From: an uncultured Flavobacteriaceae bacterium
Lineage (GTDB): Bacteria > Bacteroidota > Bacteroidia > Flavobacteriales > Flavobacteriaceae
Direction of reading: 5' to 3'
Length of the DNA stretch: 64,000 nt
Assembly (NCBI GenBank): GCA_905479475.1
Contig: CAJQMT010000004.1
Location: forward strand, 61,865-125,864
Within the stretch, counting starts at the first letter, position 1. Each line of letters begins with the position of its first letter. Below the pieces are notes generated by a model, which had not been told where the DNA came from, ran no database searches, and was given only the letters and a program-made list of their open reading frames with translations. The translations under genes were made by a program, and so were the position numbers. Shown one piece after another: positions 1-11,176 of the stretch.

Positions 1-1
1 G

Positions 2-547
2 GCTGATAAATCTGCATGGAATATTGTAGAAGGAATTGAGAATTCAAAAAAGATTCCTTTTGAAAAAGTGCTGTTTGCAATCGGAATTCGTTTTGTTGGA
101 GAAACGGTCGCTAAAAAATTAGCCAAACATTTTAAAAGTATGGACGCATTGATGAGTGCAAATTTTGAAGCATTGATCCAAGTAGATGAGATTGGAGATA
201 AAATAGCAGAAAGTATGGTTGCTTTTTCTAATGATGTGTGGAATATGCAGCTGGTCGACCGTTTGAAAAGTTATGGTGTTCAGTTGGAGCTTTCAAAAGC
301 GGTTTTGGAAAATCAGTCGGATAAATTGGAAGGACTCGTGTTTGTGGTTTCAGGTGTCTTTGAAAAAATGTCGAGAAACGAACTGAAAAAAGCGATTGAA
401 GATAATGGAGGGAAGGTGTCGAGTTCTATTTCTAAAAAAACAAACTATGTGATTGCTGGAGAAAACATGGGCCCCAGTAAATTAGAGAAAGCCACAAAAT
501 TGGAAATAACATTACTTACCGAAGAAGAATTTTTAGAGTTGTTATGA
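2..547 (+). CDS. ligA: NAD-dependent DNA ligase, C-terminal part (HhH + BRCT), truncated by window start
   Basis: Open frame from base 2 (ADKSAWNIVEGIENSKKIPFEKVLFAIGIRFVGETVAKKLA...) and BRCT-like C-terminus (LEGLVFVVSGVFEKMSRNELKKAIEDNGGKVSSSISKKTNYVIAGENMGPSKLEKA). Confidence 0.95.
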   Translation, partial: ADKSAWNIVEGIENSKKIPFEKVLFAIGIRFVGETVAKKLAKHFKSMDALMSANFEALIQVDEIGDKIAESMVAFSNDVWNMQLVDRLKSYGVQLELSKAVLENQSDKLEGLVFVVSGVFEKMSRNELKKAIEDNGGKVSSSISKKTNYVIAGENMGPSKLEKATKLEITLLTEEEFLELL

Positions 548-862
548 TTCGTCTTTGTTTTGAGAGGCAAAATATTCTTCAATGCAATCAAATACAAACT
601 GCTTCAAAGATTTTTCTACGGGTGTGTTTTCATAACTCATGGAAGGTTCAGAAACAGTGTTTAAAATCATGTTTCCTTCATCATAAATGACCCAATCCAT
701 ATTCAAATCAGGATAATGTTCTTTGATTGTACGGATTTTATCAACTCCTAAATCTTTCCCAGCTCTTAATATTCCTTCGGAAAGCCCTGTTTTTAAAGAG
801 AATTTTCTTTGACTGATGTCCTTGTATGCCAAATAGGCAATTATTTTTTCTTTAGAACTCAT
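542..862 (-). CDS. Small XRE/phage-repressor-like helix-turn-helix protein
   Basis: N-terminal HTH-like KEKIIAYLAYKDISQRKFSLKTGLSEGIL; 106 aa; divergent from the next ORF. Confidence 0.6.
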   Translation of the reverse strand: MSSKEKIIAYLAYKDISQRKFSLKTGLSEGILRAGKDLGVDKIRTIKEHYPDLNMDWVIYDEGNMILNTVSEPSMSYENTPVEKSLKQFVFDCIEEYFASQNKDES

Positions 863-977
863 ATTTTAACGATAATTATTTTTAAATTGCAGTTGATTAT
901 TGTTTAGGGCAGTGTTACCGATGCGTTACAACAGTGATACAAATATAAAAGATTAACCGAATAATTTTATCGATGCT

Positions 978-1238
978 ATGATAAAAAAAGAAGAAAGAGC
1001 TGTTTTGAAAACAGAATTAGGTGCTAACTATGTGAAAAAAGTAAATGAAGTATTGCGGAGAGCCCATATCTGTAGCCGAAATGGTTTGCCGTATTCTAGT
1101 TCTATGATTCGGCGTGTTTTCAATGGCTATTGTGAACACAAAGATATTGAAGATGCTATTCTGAAGGCTTATGTAAAAAGCAAGCAAGATAACGAAATAT
1201 ACATTGCAACAAAACGTAATATTTTAGGTTTAAAATAA
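978..1238 (+). CDS. Small Cro-like/HTH hypothetical protein
   Basis: 86 aa, LPYSSSMIRRVFNGYCEHKDIEDAILKAYVKSKQ resembles small DNA-binding proteins common in Bacteroidota phages; divergent partner of 542..862. Confidence 0.5.
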   Translation: MIKKEERAVLKTELGANYVKKVNEVLRRAHICSRNGLPYSSSMIRRVFNGYCEHKDIEDAILKAYVKSKQDNEIYIATKRNILGLK

Positions 1239-1352
1239 GAGTTGCGTACGATTTTCCTTCACCAGATTGAAAGTCTATTTTTTTAGGTTACGTATGGAAT
1301 GTAAAGCGACATACCCTTTTTTTGAAACCTTTAGAGTGGTCAACTGTCTTTC

Positions 1353-1907
1353 TTATTTTTCGTCAAGCTCGATGATAACGTTGTGCTTGGTAATTTCATC
1401 TTTGTGATTTTCGTATGAAAATTCGTTTTTGTGAAAATCTTGTTTTCTTTTCTTTTTTGTTTCCAAACGGTCTAAAGAACGGATAAAACGGCGCACACCT
1501 TCTTTACTTGTCAGCTTAAGCTTTGGGACTTCGGCGTTGCTACCATCTTCGTTTTTGGCAACCATCAAAAAATAAGAAGAATTGCAATGCTTAATCTCTC
1601 CTGTTTTTATGTTCTCCGAAGTTACTCGAATTCCTACAGTCATGGAGGTTCGTCCTACGTAGTTTACGCGAGCTTTCAAAGTCAATAACTCACCAACTTC
1701 GACAGGACTTAAGAAATCAACAGTATTGATAGATGCGGTAACGCAGTATTTTCCTGAGTATTTTGAACTGCATGCAAAAGCGATTTGATCCATTAAATTT
1801 AAAATATAGCCCCCATGAATTTTTCCGCTAAAATTAGAATTGGAAGGGAGCATCAATTCGGTAATGGTAACCGAAGATTCTTTGGATGTTTTTACTTTTT
1901 GAGCCAT
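1353..1907 (-). CDS. Acyl-CoA thioesterase, hotdog fold
   Basis: NFSGKIHGGYILNLMDQIAFACSSKYSGKYCVTASINTVDFLSPVEVGELLTLKARVNYVGRTSMTVGIRV is typical of the YciA/BACH family. Confidence 0.9.
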   Translation of the reverse strand: MAQKVKTSKESSVTITELMLPSNSNFSGKIHGGYILNLMDQIAFACSSKYSGKYCVTASINTVDFLSPVEVGELLTLKARVNYVGRTSMTVGIRVTSENIKTGEIKHCNSSYFLMVAKNEDGSNAEVPKLKLTSKEGVRRFIRSLDRLETKKKRKQDFHKNEFSYENHKDEITKHNVIIELDEK

Positions 1908-2072
1908 CGATGTTGTTTTGATAGCGCAAATTTAACCAATATATTAGAACACGATACACAAATCCCCTTTCGTGTCTACGAATCATCATAATTTGAATAT
2001 TAAGAGACTAAAATGAGGATACGGAAAAAAAAGGACAAGCTTTTTTAGGAATAAAAACTTGTCAAGAGCAGT

Positions 2073-3257
2073 TTACAATGTAGTTTTTTGACAAAGCAAT
2101 ACAATTTTGTTTTCGTCCAGATCTGTTGTGAAAAAAAGATACTCCTCGCCACCGTCTTTTAACTTAGTTTTTTTTCGAATTTGAGCCACGGTTTCTGGAA
2201 AATTTCTTGTTGTAATGTTTGCTTTTTTTGATGGTAAATGTTTTAAAAGTGTCTTTTTATCGTATTTCAGCTGTTGTTTAATTTTGAAAATTCTGCCAGG
2301 AAAGTGTGCTATGAGCACATCTGAGGTGTACAAATGACTGTGCTGGTGAATCTTGTTTATTTTGAATTGTGTAGCGACTTGCTGAAAAGCACCTGATTTT
2401 AAAATAGCGGCATTGGGTTCGTATAAAAAACATTTTGGTTCGCTATAGTTAGCTGCGGTCTCATCTCTGTAAAAAAAAGAAAAATATTGAGGCGCTTCAC
2501 GAGTGATATTAATGGTTTTGATGTGCACCCTTTCACGGAAATCTTTTTTTAGAGAAAACAACAATTCTTTAACTTCGTTTTGAACGGCTACAACATGAAT
2601 TTCTTTTATAAATTTTAATTCTTTCAAACTACGCTGTATATCTAGCATAGGGGAATTTTTGATCAATATTTGTGGACTGCACTCGAATAAAAAATCTAAA
2701 TTTTTAGGAATATTTGGCAAGCAATCTTCCAATAAGAACACCTTTCCTTTAGTGTCATTTCTCCGCGAAGGATCTACATAAATCCAGTCAAATTCAAGAG
2801 TTGTTTTTTTTAAAAACGCGAGACTGTCTCCTTCCACAGTATCAATGTTGGTTGACAGGAACAGCTGGTGGTTGTGCTGTGCGATTTTAGACAAAGTAGG
2901 ATTCAATTCACAATGAACAAGCTTTTCGAATTTTTTTGAAAAGTAATAAGAATCCACTCCAAAACCGCCTGTCAAATCAATACAGTTTTTGCCTGTGATC
3001 AAGTTGCTTTTGTATACAGCTGTGGCGTGCGAAGAGCATTGCTCTAGATTTATTTTTGGAGGGTAGTACACCTTTGCCGTTTCGAACCAAAGTGGCAGTT
3101 TTGTTTTGGTTTTTTTCTTCCCTTCAATTTGTTGTGCAATTTCTTGCACGCTTATATGAGCGAATGGACTTCCTTTTAAAATCAGTTTATTGAGGTTGGT
3201 ATCCGCATTTTCATGAATGTATTTTTGAACTGAAGGATGTAAAATTTCTGGATTCAC
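2073..3257 (-). CDS. Class I SAM-dependent methyltransferase with THUMP-like C-terminal domain
   Basis: CIDLTGGFGVDSYYFSKKF (motif I) and DWIYVDPSRRNDTKGKVFLLEDCLPN. Confidence 0.8.
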   Translation of the reverse strand: MNPEILHPSVQKYIHENADTNLNKLILKGSPFAHISVQEIAQQIEGKKKTKTKLPLWFETAKVYYPPKINLEQCSSHATAVYKSNLITGKNCIDLTGGFGVDSYYFSKKFEKLVHCELNPTLSKIAQHNHQLFLSTNIDTVEGDSLAFLKKTTLEFDWIYVDPSRRNDTKGKVFLLEDCLPNIPKNLDFLFECSPQILIKNSPMLDIQRSLKELKFIKEIHVVAVQNEVKELLFSLKKDFRERVHIKTINITREAPQYFSFFYRDETAANYSEPKCFLYEPNAAILKSGAFQQVATQFKINKIHQHSHLYTSDVLIAHFPGRIFKIKQQLKYDKKTLLKHLPSKKANITTRNFPETVAQIRKKTKLKDGGEEYLFFTTDLDENKIVLLCQKTTL

Positions 3258-3263
3258 GACGAG

Positions 3264-4346
3264 CTACAAATCTTTGGTCAAGGATTTTACAATTTTATTT
3301 TGAGATAAAAACTCTTTGAGTATCACCTTTATAGCAGTATAGCATGGGACTGCTACTACCATACCCGCAATATTGAAAAGAATGCCACCAATAATGATGA
3401 CAAGAAATATTTCTAAGGGGTGCGATTTTACACTTTTAGAAAAGATCAGTGGCTGACTCAAGAAATTGTCAATAAGTTGCGCGAGAATATAGCCAGACAT
3501 TACATACAGTGTTGTCGGTAAAATAATAGTTTGAAAATCCATGCCAATATTTTCGGTCATGGTCAAAACGAGCATTAAAAAACCGCCAATAAGTGGTCCG
3601 ATGTAAGGAATGAGATTTAACAAGGCGCATAAAAAGGCAATGACCAATGCGTTTTCAACTTCAAAAAGAGCCAAAACTAAGGTGTAAATGATAAATAAAA
3701 TCGTGATTTGCAATACCAAACCGATGAAGTATCGAGACAACAGTTCTTTGATGGTATCTAAGGATTTTGTCATTCTTTGTTCTTTCGAATCAGGAATGAA
3801 AGAAAACAATGTATTGTGTAAAATAAGATTATCTTTCATAAAGAAAAAGCTAATGAACAATATTGAAAATAAGGCCATGCTCAAAGAACCAATACCACCC
3901 AAAATAGTGTTGAGCACATCCGGAATATTTTTGAAGTTCGAAAGAATGTCTAAATTCTTAAATTGATCCAACAAATCAATACCCCTCTCTAAAAAATAGG
4001 CGTTTGTTTGACGAAACAAGTATTCAATATCTTGTTTAAATTCAGAGGTATCTAAAAGAGAAAGGTTTTTACCTTGTTTTAAAATTAAAGGTACAAATAA
4101 ACGTATGAGGCCGAATAGTGATAGCATAAAAAGAGTCATGGTAACGACTACGGCCAATGTGTTTGGAAACTTTATTTTTTTCTTTAGAAATTTGATAATA
4201 GGACGCGCAATCAAGGATAGAACAGCGGCAATGATGACATAAATGACGACTGATTTGATCAAGTACAAAAAATAAAGAACGGCAAGAATGCCAGTAACCA
4301 TTAACAGTGCTCTAAGAATTCCATTGGCAAGTATTTTTGAGCTCAT
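3264..4346 (-). CDS. AI-2E family transporter (PerM-like)
   Basis: Multi-TM protein with FLCALLNLIPYIGPLIGGFLML signature. Confidence 0.9.
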   Translation of the reverse strand: MSSKILANGILRALLMVTGILAVLYFLYLIKSVVIYVIIAAVLSLIARPIIKFLKKKIKFPNTLAVVVTMTLFMLSLFGLIRLFVPLILKQGKNLSLLDTSEFKQDIEYLFRQTNAYFLERGIDLLDQFKNLDILSNFKNIPDVLNTILGGIGSLSMALFSILFISFFFMKDNLILHNTLFSFIPDSKEQRMTKSLDTIKELLSRYFIGLVLQITILFIIYTLVLALFEVENALVIAFLCALLNLIPYIGPLIGGFLMLVLTMTENIGMDFQTIILPTTLYVMSGYILAQLIDNFLSQPLIFSKSVKSHPLEIFLVIIIGGILFNIAGMVVAVPCYTAIKVILKEFLSQNKIVKSLTKDL

Positions 4347-4419
4347 ATATGCAGTTTCATTGAATTATTAAGAATTGTCAAAATAAATTTCAATACAATA
4401 GTAAGGAATTTTTAGCAAT

Positions 4420-5007
4420 TTAGGCTTGTTCATTTTTTAAAAAACGGTCTGAAAACTCGATCAGTTCTTCAAAAAATAAAGTAAAATCTTCTTCGAACTC
4501 TCCATAGTTTTTTTTGAGGTCTTCTTTTGCCAAATCCATCTGAGAAATACCTCTAGTACGTTTGTTCATGCCCCAAAGTATTTTTGAAATCCCTTCGATA
4601 GTTCTATAGTTGTACAGCCAATTTTGTTCTTTCATGTAGGGAAGCAAATGTTGCGTCTGCTTGGGTAATATCTCAAAATTATCATCAAGTAATTGGTAGT
4701 GATTTTGGCTGTATCGATTCAAACTTATAGCGGAATATTTGCTCCAGTTTTTAGCTAGAAAATGGTCGTAAAGGATGTCGATAATAATCCCTTTGAAATG
4801 CCCGTATTTGGGATCCAACCTTTGTTTGCTTCTGCGTACGATAGGGTGTTGGTCTGTATACGTGTCAATAGCTCTGTGATGGATGATTCCTTTTTGAATC
4901 CCTAAAGGGAGGTGCAAGTATTGCTTGCCTTTGACGGCATCTGCGATGAAATTTCCGATTTGCCCTTGCAGATTTTTTGCCAGATAAAGATGTGCTAAAA
5001 AATTCAT
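4420..5007 (-). CDS. Acyl carrier protein phosphodiesterase-like (AcpH family)
   Basis: MNFLAHLYLAKN...IGNFIADAVKG...HHRAIDTYTDQHPIVRRSKQRL. Confidence 0.85.
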   Translation of the reverse strand: MNFLAHLYLAKNLQGQIGNFIADAVKGKQYLHLPLGIQKGIIHHRAIDTYTDQHPIVRRSKQRLDPKYGHFKGIIIDILYDHFLAKNWSKYSAISLNRYSQNHYQLLDDNFEILPKQTQHLLPYMKEQNWLYNYRTIEGISKILWGMNKRTRGISQMDLAKEDLKKNYGEFEEDFTLFFEELIEFSDRFLKNEQA

Positions 5008-5118
5008 AGTGGAAGGTAAGAAAAAGAATAGAATTAGTCTTGTTTTTAGTTACGAATAAACGCCGCAATAATTTGGTGTTTCTGAGAGTAGGAAATGCAC
5101 ACAATAAATATACCATAA

Positions 5119-6795
<1,677 letters not shown>

Positions 6796-6813
6796 TTTTT
6801 TAAAAACACGTTT

Positions 6814-6850
6814 AAAAAAAGGAACTCATTGCATTGAGTTCCTTTTTTTT
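6814..6850 (+). terminator. Rho-independent terminator after the ABC-F gene
   Basis: AAAGGAACTCA TTGCA TTGAGTTCC followed by T8. Confidence 0.85.
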
Positions 6851-7040
6851 GCCTTATTTATATATGCTGAGGTTTGAATATAATAAATCGAGGAGTGATT
6901 TAACGGCTGTAACTTTTCGAAAGTAAAAAAGGAAAGGTTTGCTTTTTGAGTTAAAATCACCTTGTAGAAATGTGGCATCTCTGCCATAGCTTATGACAAG
7001 TAAGGTTTCATTTATCCTATAGAAATACAGATAGTTTCCT

Positions 7041-7048
7041 TACTTTTG
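7041..7048 (+). promoter_or_regulatory. Putative Bacteroidota -7 box (TACTTTTG) of glmM
   Basis: Exact match to TAnnTTTG, 36 bp before the ATG. Confidence 0.45.
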
Positions 7049-7083
7049 TGTCAGTTTAAAATAAAAAAATAAAACATCAATCA

Positions 7084-8490
7084 ATGACATTAATCAAATC
7101 AATATCAGGTATTCGTGGAACTATTGGAGGAGCTATAGGAGACAATTTAACTCCTTTAGACGCTGTGAAATTTGCCAGTGCCTATGGTACATGGTTGTTG
7201 GATAGGAATGTCAAAGATACTACCGAAAAAAGATTGAAAGTAGTCTTGGGTCGAGATGCTCGCATCTCTGGAAAAATGATTAGTAGTTTGGTATCCAATA
7301 CCTTAGTAGGATTGGGAATTGACGTAGTTGATTTAGGACTGTCTACGACGCCTACCGTGGAGATTGCTGTTCCTATGGAATCTGCCAACGGAGGTATCAT
7401 CATCACAGCCTCTCACAACCCGAAACAGTGGAATGCTTTGAAATTACTGAACGAACAAGGAGAGTTTATAAACGGGGAAGAAGGACAAAAAATACTGACC
7501 TTGGCGGAGAACGATGCCTATCAGTATGCAGAAGTAGATAAATTAGGAACTTATGCCAAAGATAGGTCTTACGTAGCAAAACATGTCAAAGACGTGTTAG
7601 ATTTAGATTTGGTGGACGTAGAAGCTATCAAAAATGCTCGTTTTAAAGTCGTGCTTGATGCAGTAAACTCCACAGGCGGTATTTTTATTCCTGCTTTGTT
7701 GGAAGAACTAGGAGTCACTTGTGTAGAATTGTATTGCGAGCCCAATGGTGAGTTTCCACACAACCCTGAACCCTTGAAAGAACACTTGGGAGCGATTGCT
7801 TCCAGAGTAGTAATAGAACAAGCAGACTTTGGAATTGTAGTAGATCCCGATGTAGATCGATTGGCGATAGTCAACGAAGACGGTTCGATGTTTGGAGAAG
7901 AGTATACCTTAGTGGCCTGTGCAGATTATGTTTTGGGAGAATTGGGAGGTGGAAACACAGTTTCCAATTTGTCCTCATCACGCGCTTTGCGTGATGTCAC
8001 AGAAAAACATGGAGGACTTTATACTGCAAGTGCAGTAGGCGAGGTAAATGTAGTGCTCGCTATGAAAGCCACCGATACAGTTATTGGAGGAGAAGGAAAC
8101 GGCGGTATCATTTATCCAGCATCCCACTATGGAAGAGATTCCTTAGTAGGAGTTGCGTTGTTTTTATCGCATTTGGCAAAAAGCAACCAAAGTTGTAAAG
8201 AATTGCGAGACAGTTATCCGAGTTATTTTATGAGTAAAAATAAAATTGAGTTGACACCTAGTCTGGATGTTGACAAGATTTTAGAAGAAATGGCTCATAA
8301 ACATGCAGATGCCGAGGTCAATACAATTGACGGTGTAAAAATTGATTTTCCTACAGAATGGGCACATTTGCGCAAATCCAATACTGAACCCATCATCCGA
8401 ATATATACAGAGAGTACTTCGCAAGAGGGAGCCGATAAATTAGCGCTAAATATTATTGAGGAGATCAAAGAAATTGCTAAGATTCCGTAA
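7084..8490 (+). CDS. glmM: Phosphoglucosamine mutase / phosphohexomutase
   Basis: SISGIRGTIGG...GIIITASHNPKQWNALKLL...DPDVDRLAIV...GGEGNGGIIYP. Confidence 0.9.
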   Translation: MTLIKSISGIRGTIGGAIGDNLTPLDAVKFASAYGTWLLDRNVKDTTEKRLKVVLGRDARISGKMISSLVSNTLVGLGIDVVDLGLSTTPTVEIAVPMESANGGIIITASHNPKQWNALKLLNEQGEFINGEEGQKILTLAENDAYQYAEVDKLGTYAKDRSYVAKHVKDVLDLDLVDVEAIKNARFKVVLDAVNSTGGIFIPALLEELGVTCVELYCEPNGEFPHNPEPLKEHLGAIASRVVIEQADFGIVVDPDVDRLAIVNEDGSMFGEEYTLVACADYVLGELGGGNTVSNLSSSRALRDVTEKHGGLYTASAVGEVNVVLAMKATDTVIGGEGNGGIIYPASHYGRDSLVGVALFLSHLAKSNQSCKELRDSYPSYFMSKNKIELTPSLDVDKILEEMAHKHADAEVNTIDGVKIDFPTEWAHLRKSNTEPIIRIYTESTSQEGADKLALNIIEEIKEIAKIP

Positions 8491-8516
8491 TTCAAAAAAA
8501 TACTTCAGCGTAAAAT

Positions 8517-8556
8517 AAAAAAGCAATTTGCCTATACCGACAAATTGCTTTTTTGT
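8517..8556 (+). terminator. Rho-independent terminator after glmM
   Basis: AAAAGCAATTTG CCTATACCGA CAAATTGCTTTTTT. Confidence 0.8.
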
Positions 8557-8631
8557 TTGCAGAAAATTCACTTTTTCAAAATGGATGTTTTAGACGCATA
8601 CAAATTTTAATTTCAGTTGTCAGAGAGCTTT

Positions 8632-9870
8632 TCATTCCTCGTTCGCGATTTCGAGAAGAATAGTAGCAAGTTTATCAGGCTGCGAGAAATTGGGTGTATG
8701 ACTGGATTTCAAAGAGTATGATTTTTTTACTTTTCCCTGGTACATGGCTCTTTGTATATCAATCGGGATAGCTCGGTCTTCGGTACATTCAATATAATAT
8801 TTAGGAATGTTGCCAAATGCGCTCTCTGTTATTTTTAATGCATAAGACAATGGAGCCGCAGGTTCTGGTACTATAAAGGGTTTGGCTTTGTCAAAAGCTT
8901 CTTTTGGAATGTCATGAGCAAAAGCATTTTGTATTTCTTCTTCGTTGACAAAGGCATAGGATTTGTCTTCTGAAAAGGCAAAATTATCCACGGCTGTAGA
9001 TCTTTTTACTCCTTGAACAGCACTAAGGAAGGAGCCTCCATTTGGCAATAAAAAAGCAGTCAAGTAAACCAAAGATTTTACTTTATCAGGATGCAATTCT
9101 GCCACCTGGCTTACAGTAATGCCATTAAAACTATGTCCTACCAATATTACAGGCTTGTTTTGTTTGTTTAGAAGAGCACTCAGGGTCTCGATATAGTTAT
9201 TCATTGTGATGTCTCCAGGAGCTGTTTTGTCGCTTCCATGTCCAGGCAAGTCTGGAGTCAAGACTGTATGACCATTTTCTTGCAGCTCTTTTTTTACATT
9301 TTCCCATTGCCAGCCGCCTAGCCAAGCAGCATGTACCAATACATAAATTTCTTTTTTATTCATACGATTGCTGTTTTTAAATTCTTCTTTGACTTCAAAG
9401 TAATCTTCTGAAAGCTTCCAAGTATCTCCTGTTTTGATCCAAGTTTCATTGGTGATGATTCCTTTGCCAACATTCATTTCCCAATCGGAAGAAAGAATGG
9501 CCTTGTTTTCCGTCACGACTTTTATCTGGGTGTTGGTGTATTTGAGGTTTGTGGCTCCAGATTCTATAAACGGTGTCCAAAAGGCTTCAATGGCTTGCCT
9601 TCCCTTGAAAGTTCCAAAAGGTTTCGCTACCATCAATGCATTTTTCGTGTAGGCTTGTGATACGGCTATGGTCTTGCCTTTGTTGAAGTTCGCAATCCAT
9701 TGCTGACTGGCTTTCAAAACTTCTTTTTCTACTTTTTTAGTCGGAGAACACGCAAAACTTAGTAATGCGAGTAATGCGATTGCGAGGTGCATTTTTTGTT
9801 TCATAAGTTGTTTTTTAGTTTTTAAATTATTCTGAAGAGTCGTTAAACAGAGGTTTAAATTACAAAACAA
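8632..9870 (-). CDS. Fusion protein: SnoaL/DUF4440-like lipoprotein domain plus alpha/beta hydrolase (true start probably an internal Met, MKQKMHLAIALLALLSFAC)
   Basis: Lipobox LLSFAC; NTF2-like region (FNKGKTIAVSQAYTKNALMVAKPFGTFKGRQAIEAFW); hydrolase region YVLVHAAWLGGWQWENV...VGHSFNG. Confidence 0.8.
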   Translation of the reverse strand: MFCNLNLCLTTLQNNLKTKKQLMKQKMHLAIALLALLSFACSPTKKVEKEVLKASQQWIANFNKGKTIAVSQAYTKNALMVAKPFGTFKGRQAIEAFWTPFIESGATNLKYTNTQIKVVTENKAILSSDWEMNVGKGIITNETWIKTGDTWKLSEDYFEVKEEFKNSNRMNKKEIYVLVHAAWLGGWQWENVKKELQENGHTVLTPDLPGHGSDKTAPGDITMNNYIETLSALLNKQNKPVILVGHSFNGITVSQVAELHPDKVKSLVYLTAFLLPNGGSFLSAVQGVKRSTAVDNFAFSEDKSYAFVNEEEIQNAFAHDIPKEAFDKAKPFIVPEPAAPLSYALKITESAFGNIPKYYIECTEDRAIPIDIQRAMYQGKVKKSYSLKSSHTPNFSQPDKLATILLEIANEE

Positions 9871-10198
9871 GTATGTTTAAAAAGTTTAGAAGTAACAGAT
9901 GGTCAGAATATCGGTTAAGTGAGATATGTTGTAGTACTCTGAGTAAATAAATTTGACTGTGTTCTGAGGATTGCGTGTTTTACAATGGATTGTAAACAGT
10001 AAGGGGAGGTGTTTTTTGTGTAAGGAGTGGTTTGTTTGAGTTTTTGAAAAAAACAAGGTATTCAGCAGACGCTAGTTTGAGTATAATAAGTCTGAACAGG
10101 CATGTATAGCATCGGTGGAGCAGGTCAAAATTTCTTGTAAGGCAACCTACTTTCATTAAAAAAAAGAGCAATTAAATTTAAAAGGGCCTATGCGTACA

Positions 10199-11110
10199 CT
10201 AGTTTTTAACAAGTATTTTTTGGCTGCTTTTTGAGGGGGCTTTGTCTTTGTGTTTGAAGCGATTGTGTGTCCAGAAATACAAGGCAGGATTTTCGATAAT
10301 TTGTTTCGTTGCTTTCTCTAGGAAAAGATCAGTGATTTCATAATCTTGGAAATCTTTTGGGTTTTCTGCCAGAATTTCAAAAGAAATCGAATAGTGGCTC
10401 CTTTTGATTTTGGTGACGTTCATATAGGCTACTGTGAAATTATGTTTTTTTGCGAGCATTTCAGCCCCGGTATGTATGGGGACGGTAACACCCAGAAAAG
10501 GAGCCCAGTAGTGCGTTTTTTGAATCTGAGGAGATTGGTCACTCAAGAGTCCGTATAGTGAGGTAATATTGTTTTTTTTGTTGTCTAATAGGTTTTTGAT
10601 GGTATGTCTTGTCGGCACAAAATCAGAACCAAAACGGCTTCTGTTTTTTCGAATCAATCGGTCGTAATAGGGGTTTGAAAGCCTTGTGTATGCACCGACA
10701 CAATTGATACTTGTCATGCTTTGAATATTGATAATCCATTCCCAATTCGCGTAATGGGACCCCATCATTATCACACTTTTTTCTAAGTTTTCCAGTGTTT
10801 TGAAAATTTCGGGATTTGTGTATTTGTACCGTTTGTTGAGTTCCGATTCTGAAATCGTAAATGATTTGATCATTTCCACGAAGATATCTACAAAATGGTG
10901 GTAAAATTCTTTGCGAATCTTTTTTAGTTCTTTGGTTTCTTTTTCTGGGAAAGCTAGCTTTAGATTGTTCAAAACAATTTCTTTTCGATAGCCAATGATA
11001 TGGAATAAAAGAAAGTAAATTCCATCAGAAAGTATATGCAGCATCCAAAAAGGAAGTTTTGAAAAAATCCAAATGATAGGATAGGTACATAAAAAAACAA
11101 TTCGGTGCAT
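10199..11110 (-). CDS. Lysophospholipid/lipid A acyltransferase (LpxL/HtrB-like)
   Basis: MGSHYANWEWI (HX4D/E-like motif), LSDQSPQ, ENPALYFWTHNRFKHK. Confidence 0.9.
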   Translation of the reverse strand: MHRIVFLCTYPIIWIFSKLPFWMLHILSDGIYFLLFHIIGYRKEIVLNNLKLAFPEKETKELKKIRKEFYHHFVDIFVEMIKSFTISESELNKRYKYTNPEIFKTLENLEKSVIMMGSHYANWEWIINIQSMTSINCVGAYTRLSNPYYDRLIRKNRSRFGSDFVPTRHTIKNLLDNKKNNITSLYGLLSDQSPQIQKTHYWAPFLGVTVPIHTGAEMLAKKHNFTVAYMNVTKIKRSHYSISFEILAENPKDFQDYEITDLFLEKATKQIIENPALYFWTHNRFKHKDKAPSKSSQKILVKN

Positions 11111-11176
11111 AGAACTACTACTTTTGCCTACAAATATCGGATATAATTTTATCTTTGAATAAAAAACTACTTACAA

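Noticed and set aside
4865-5116. 83-aa ORF overlapping the AcpH-like gene start
   Set aside because: Alternative frame of a well-supported gene; no protein-like features.
9980-10171. 63-aa minus-strand ORF in the gap between the hydrolase fusion and the acyltransferase
   Set aside because: No recognisable domain or convincing start context; AT-rich intergenic DNA gives such ORFs by chance.
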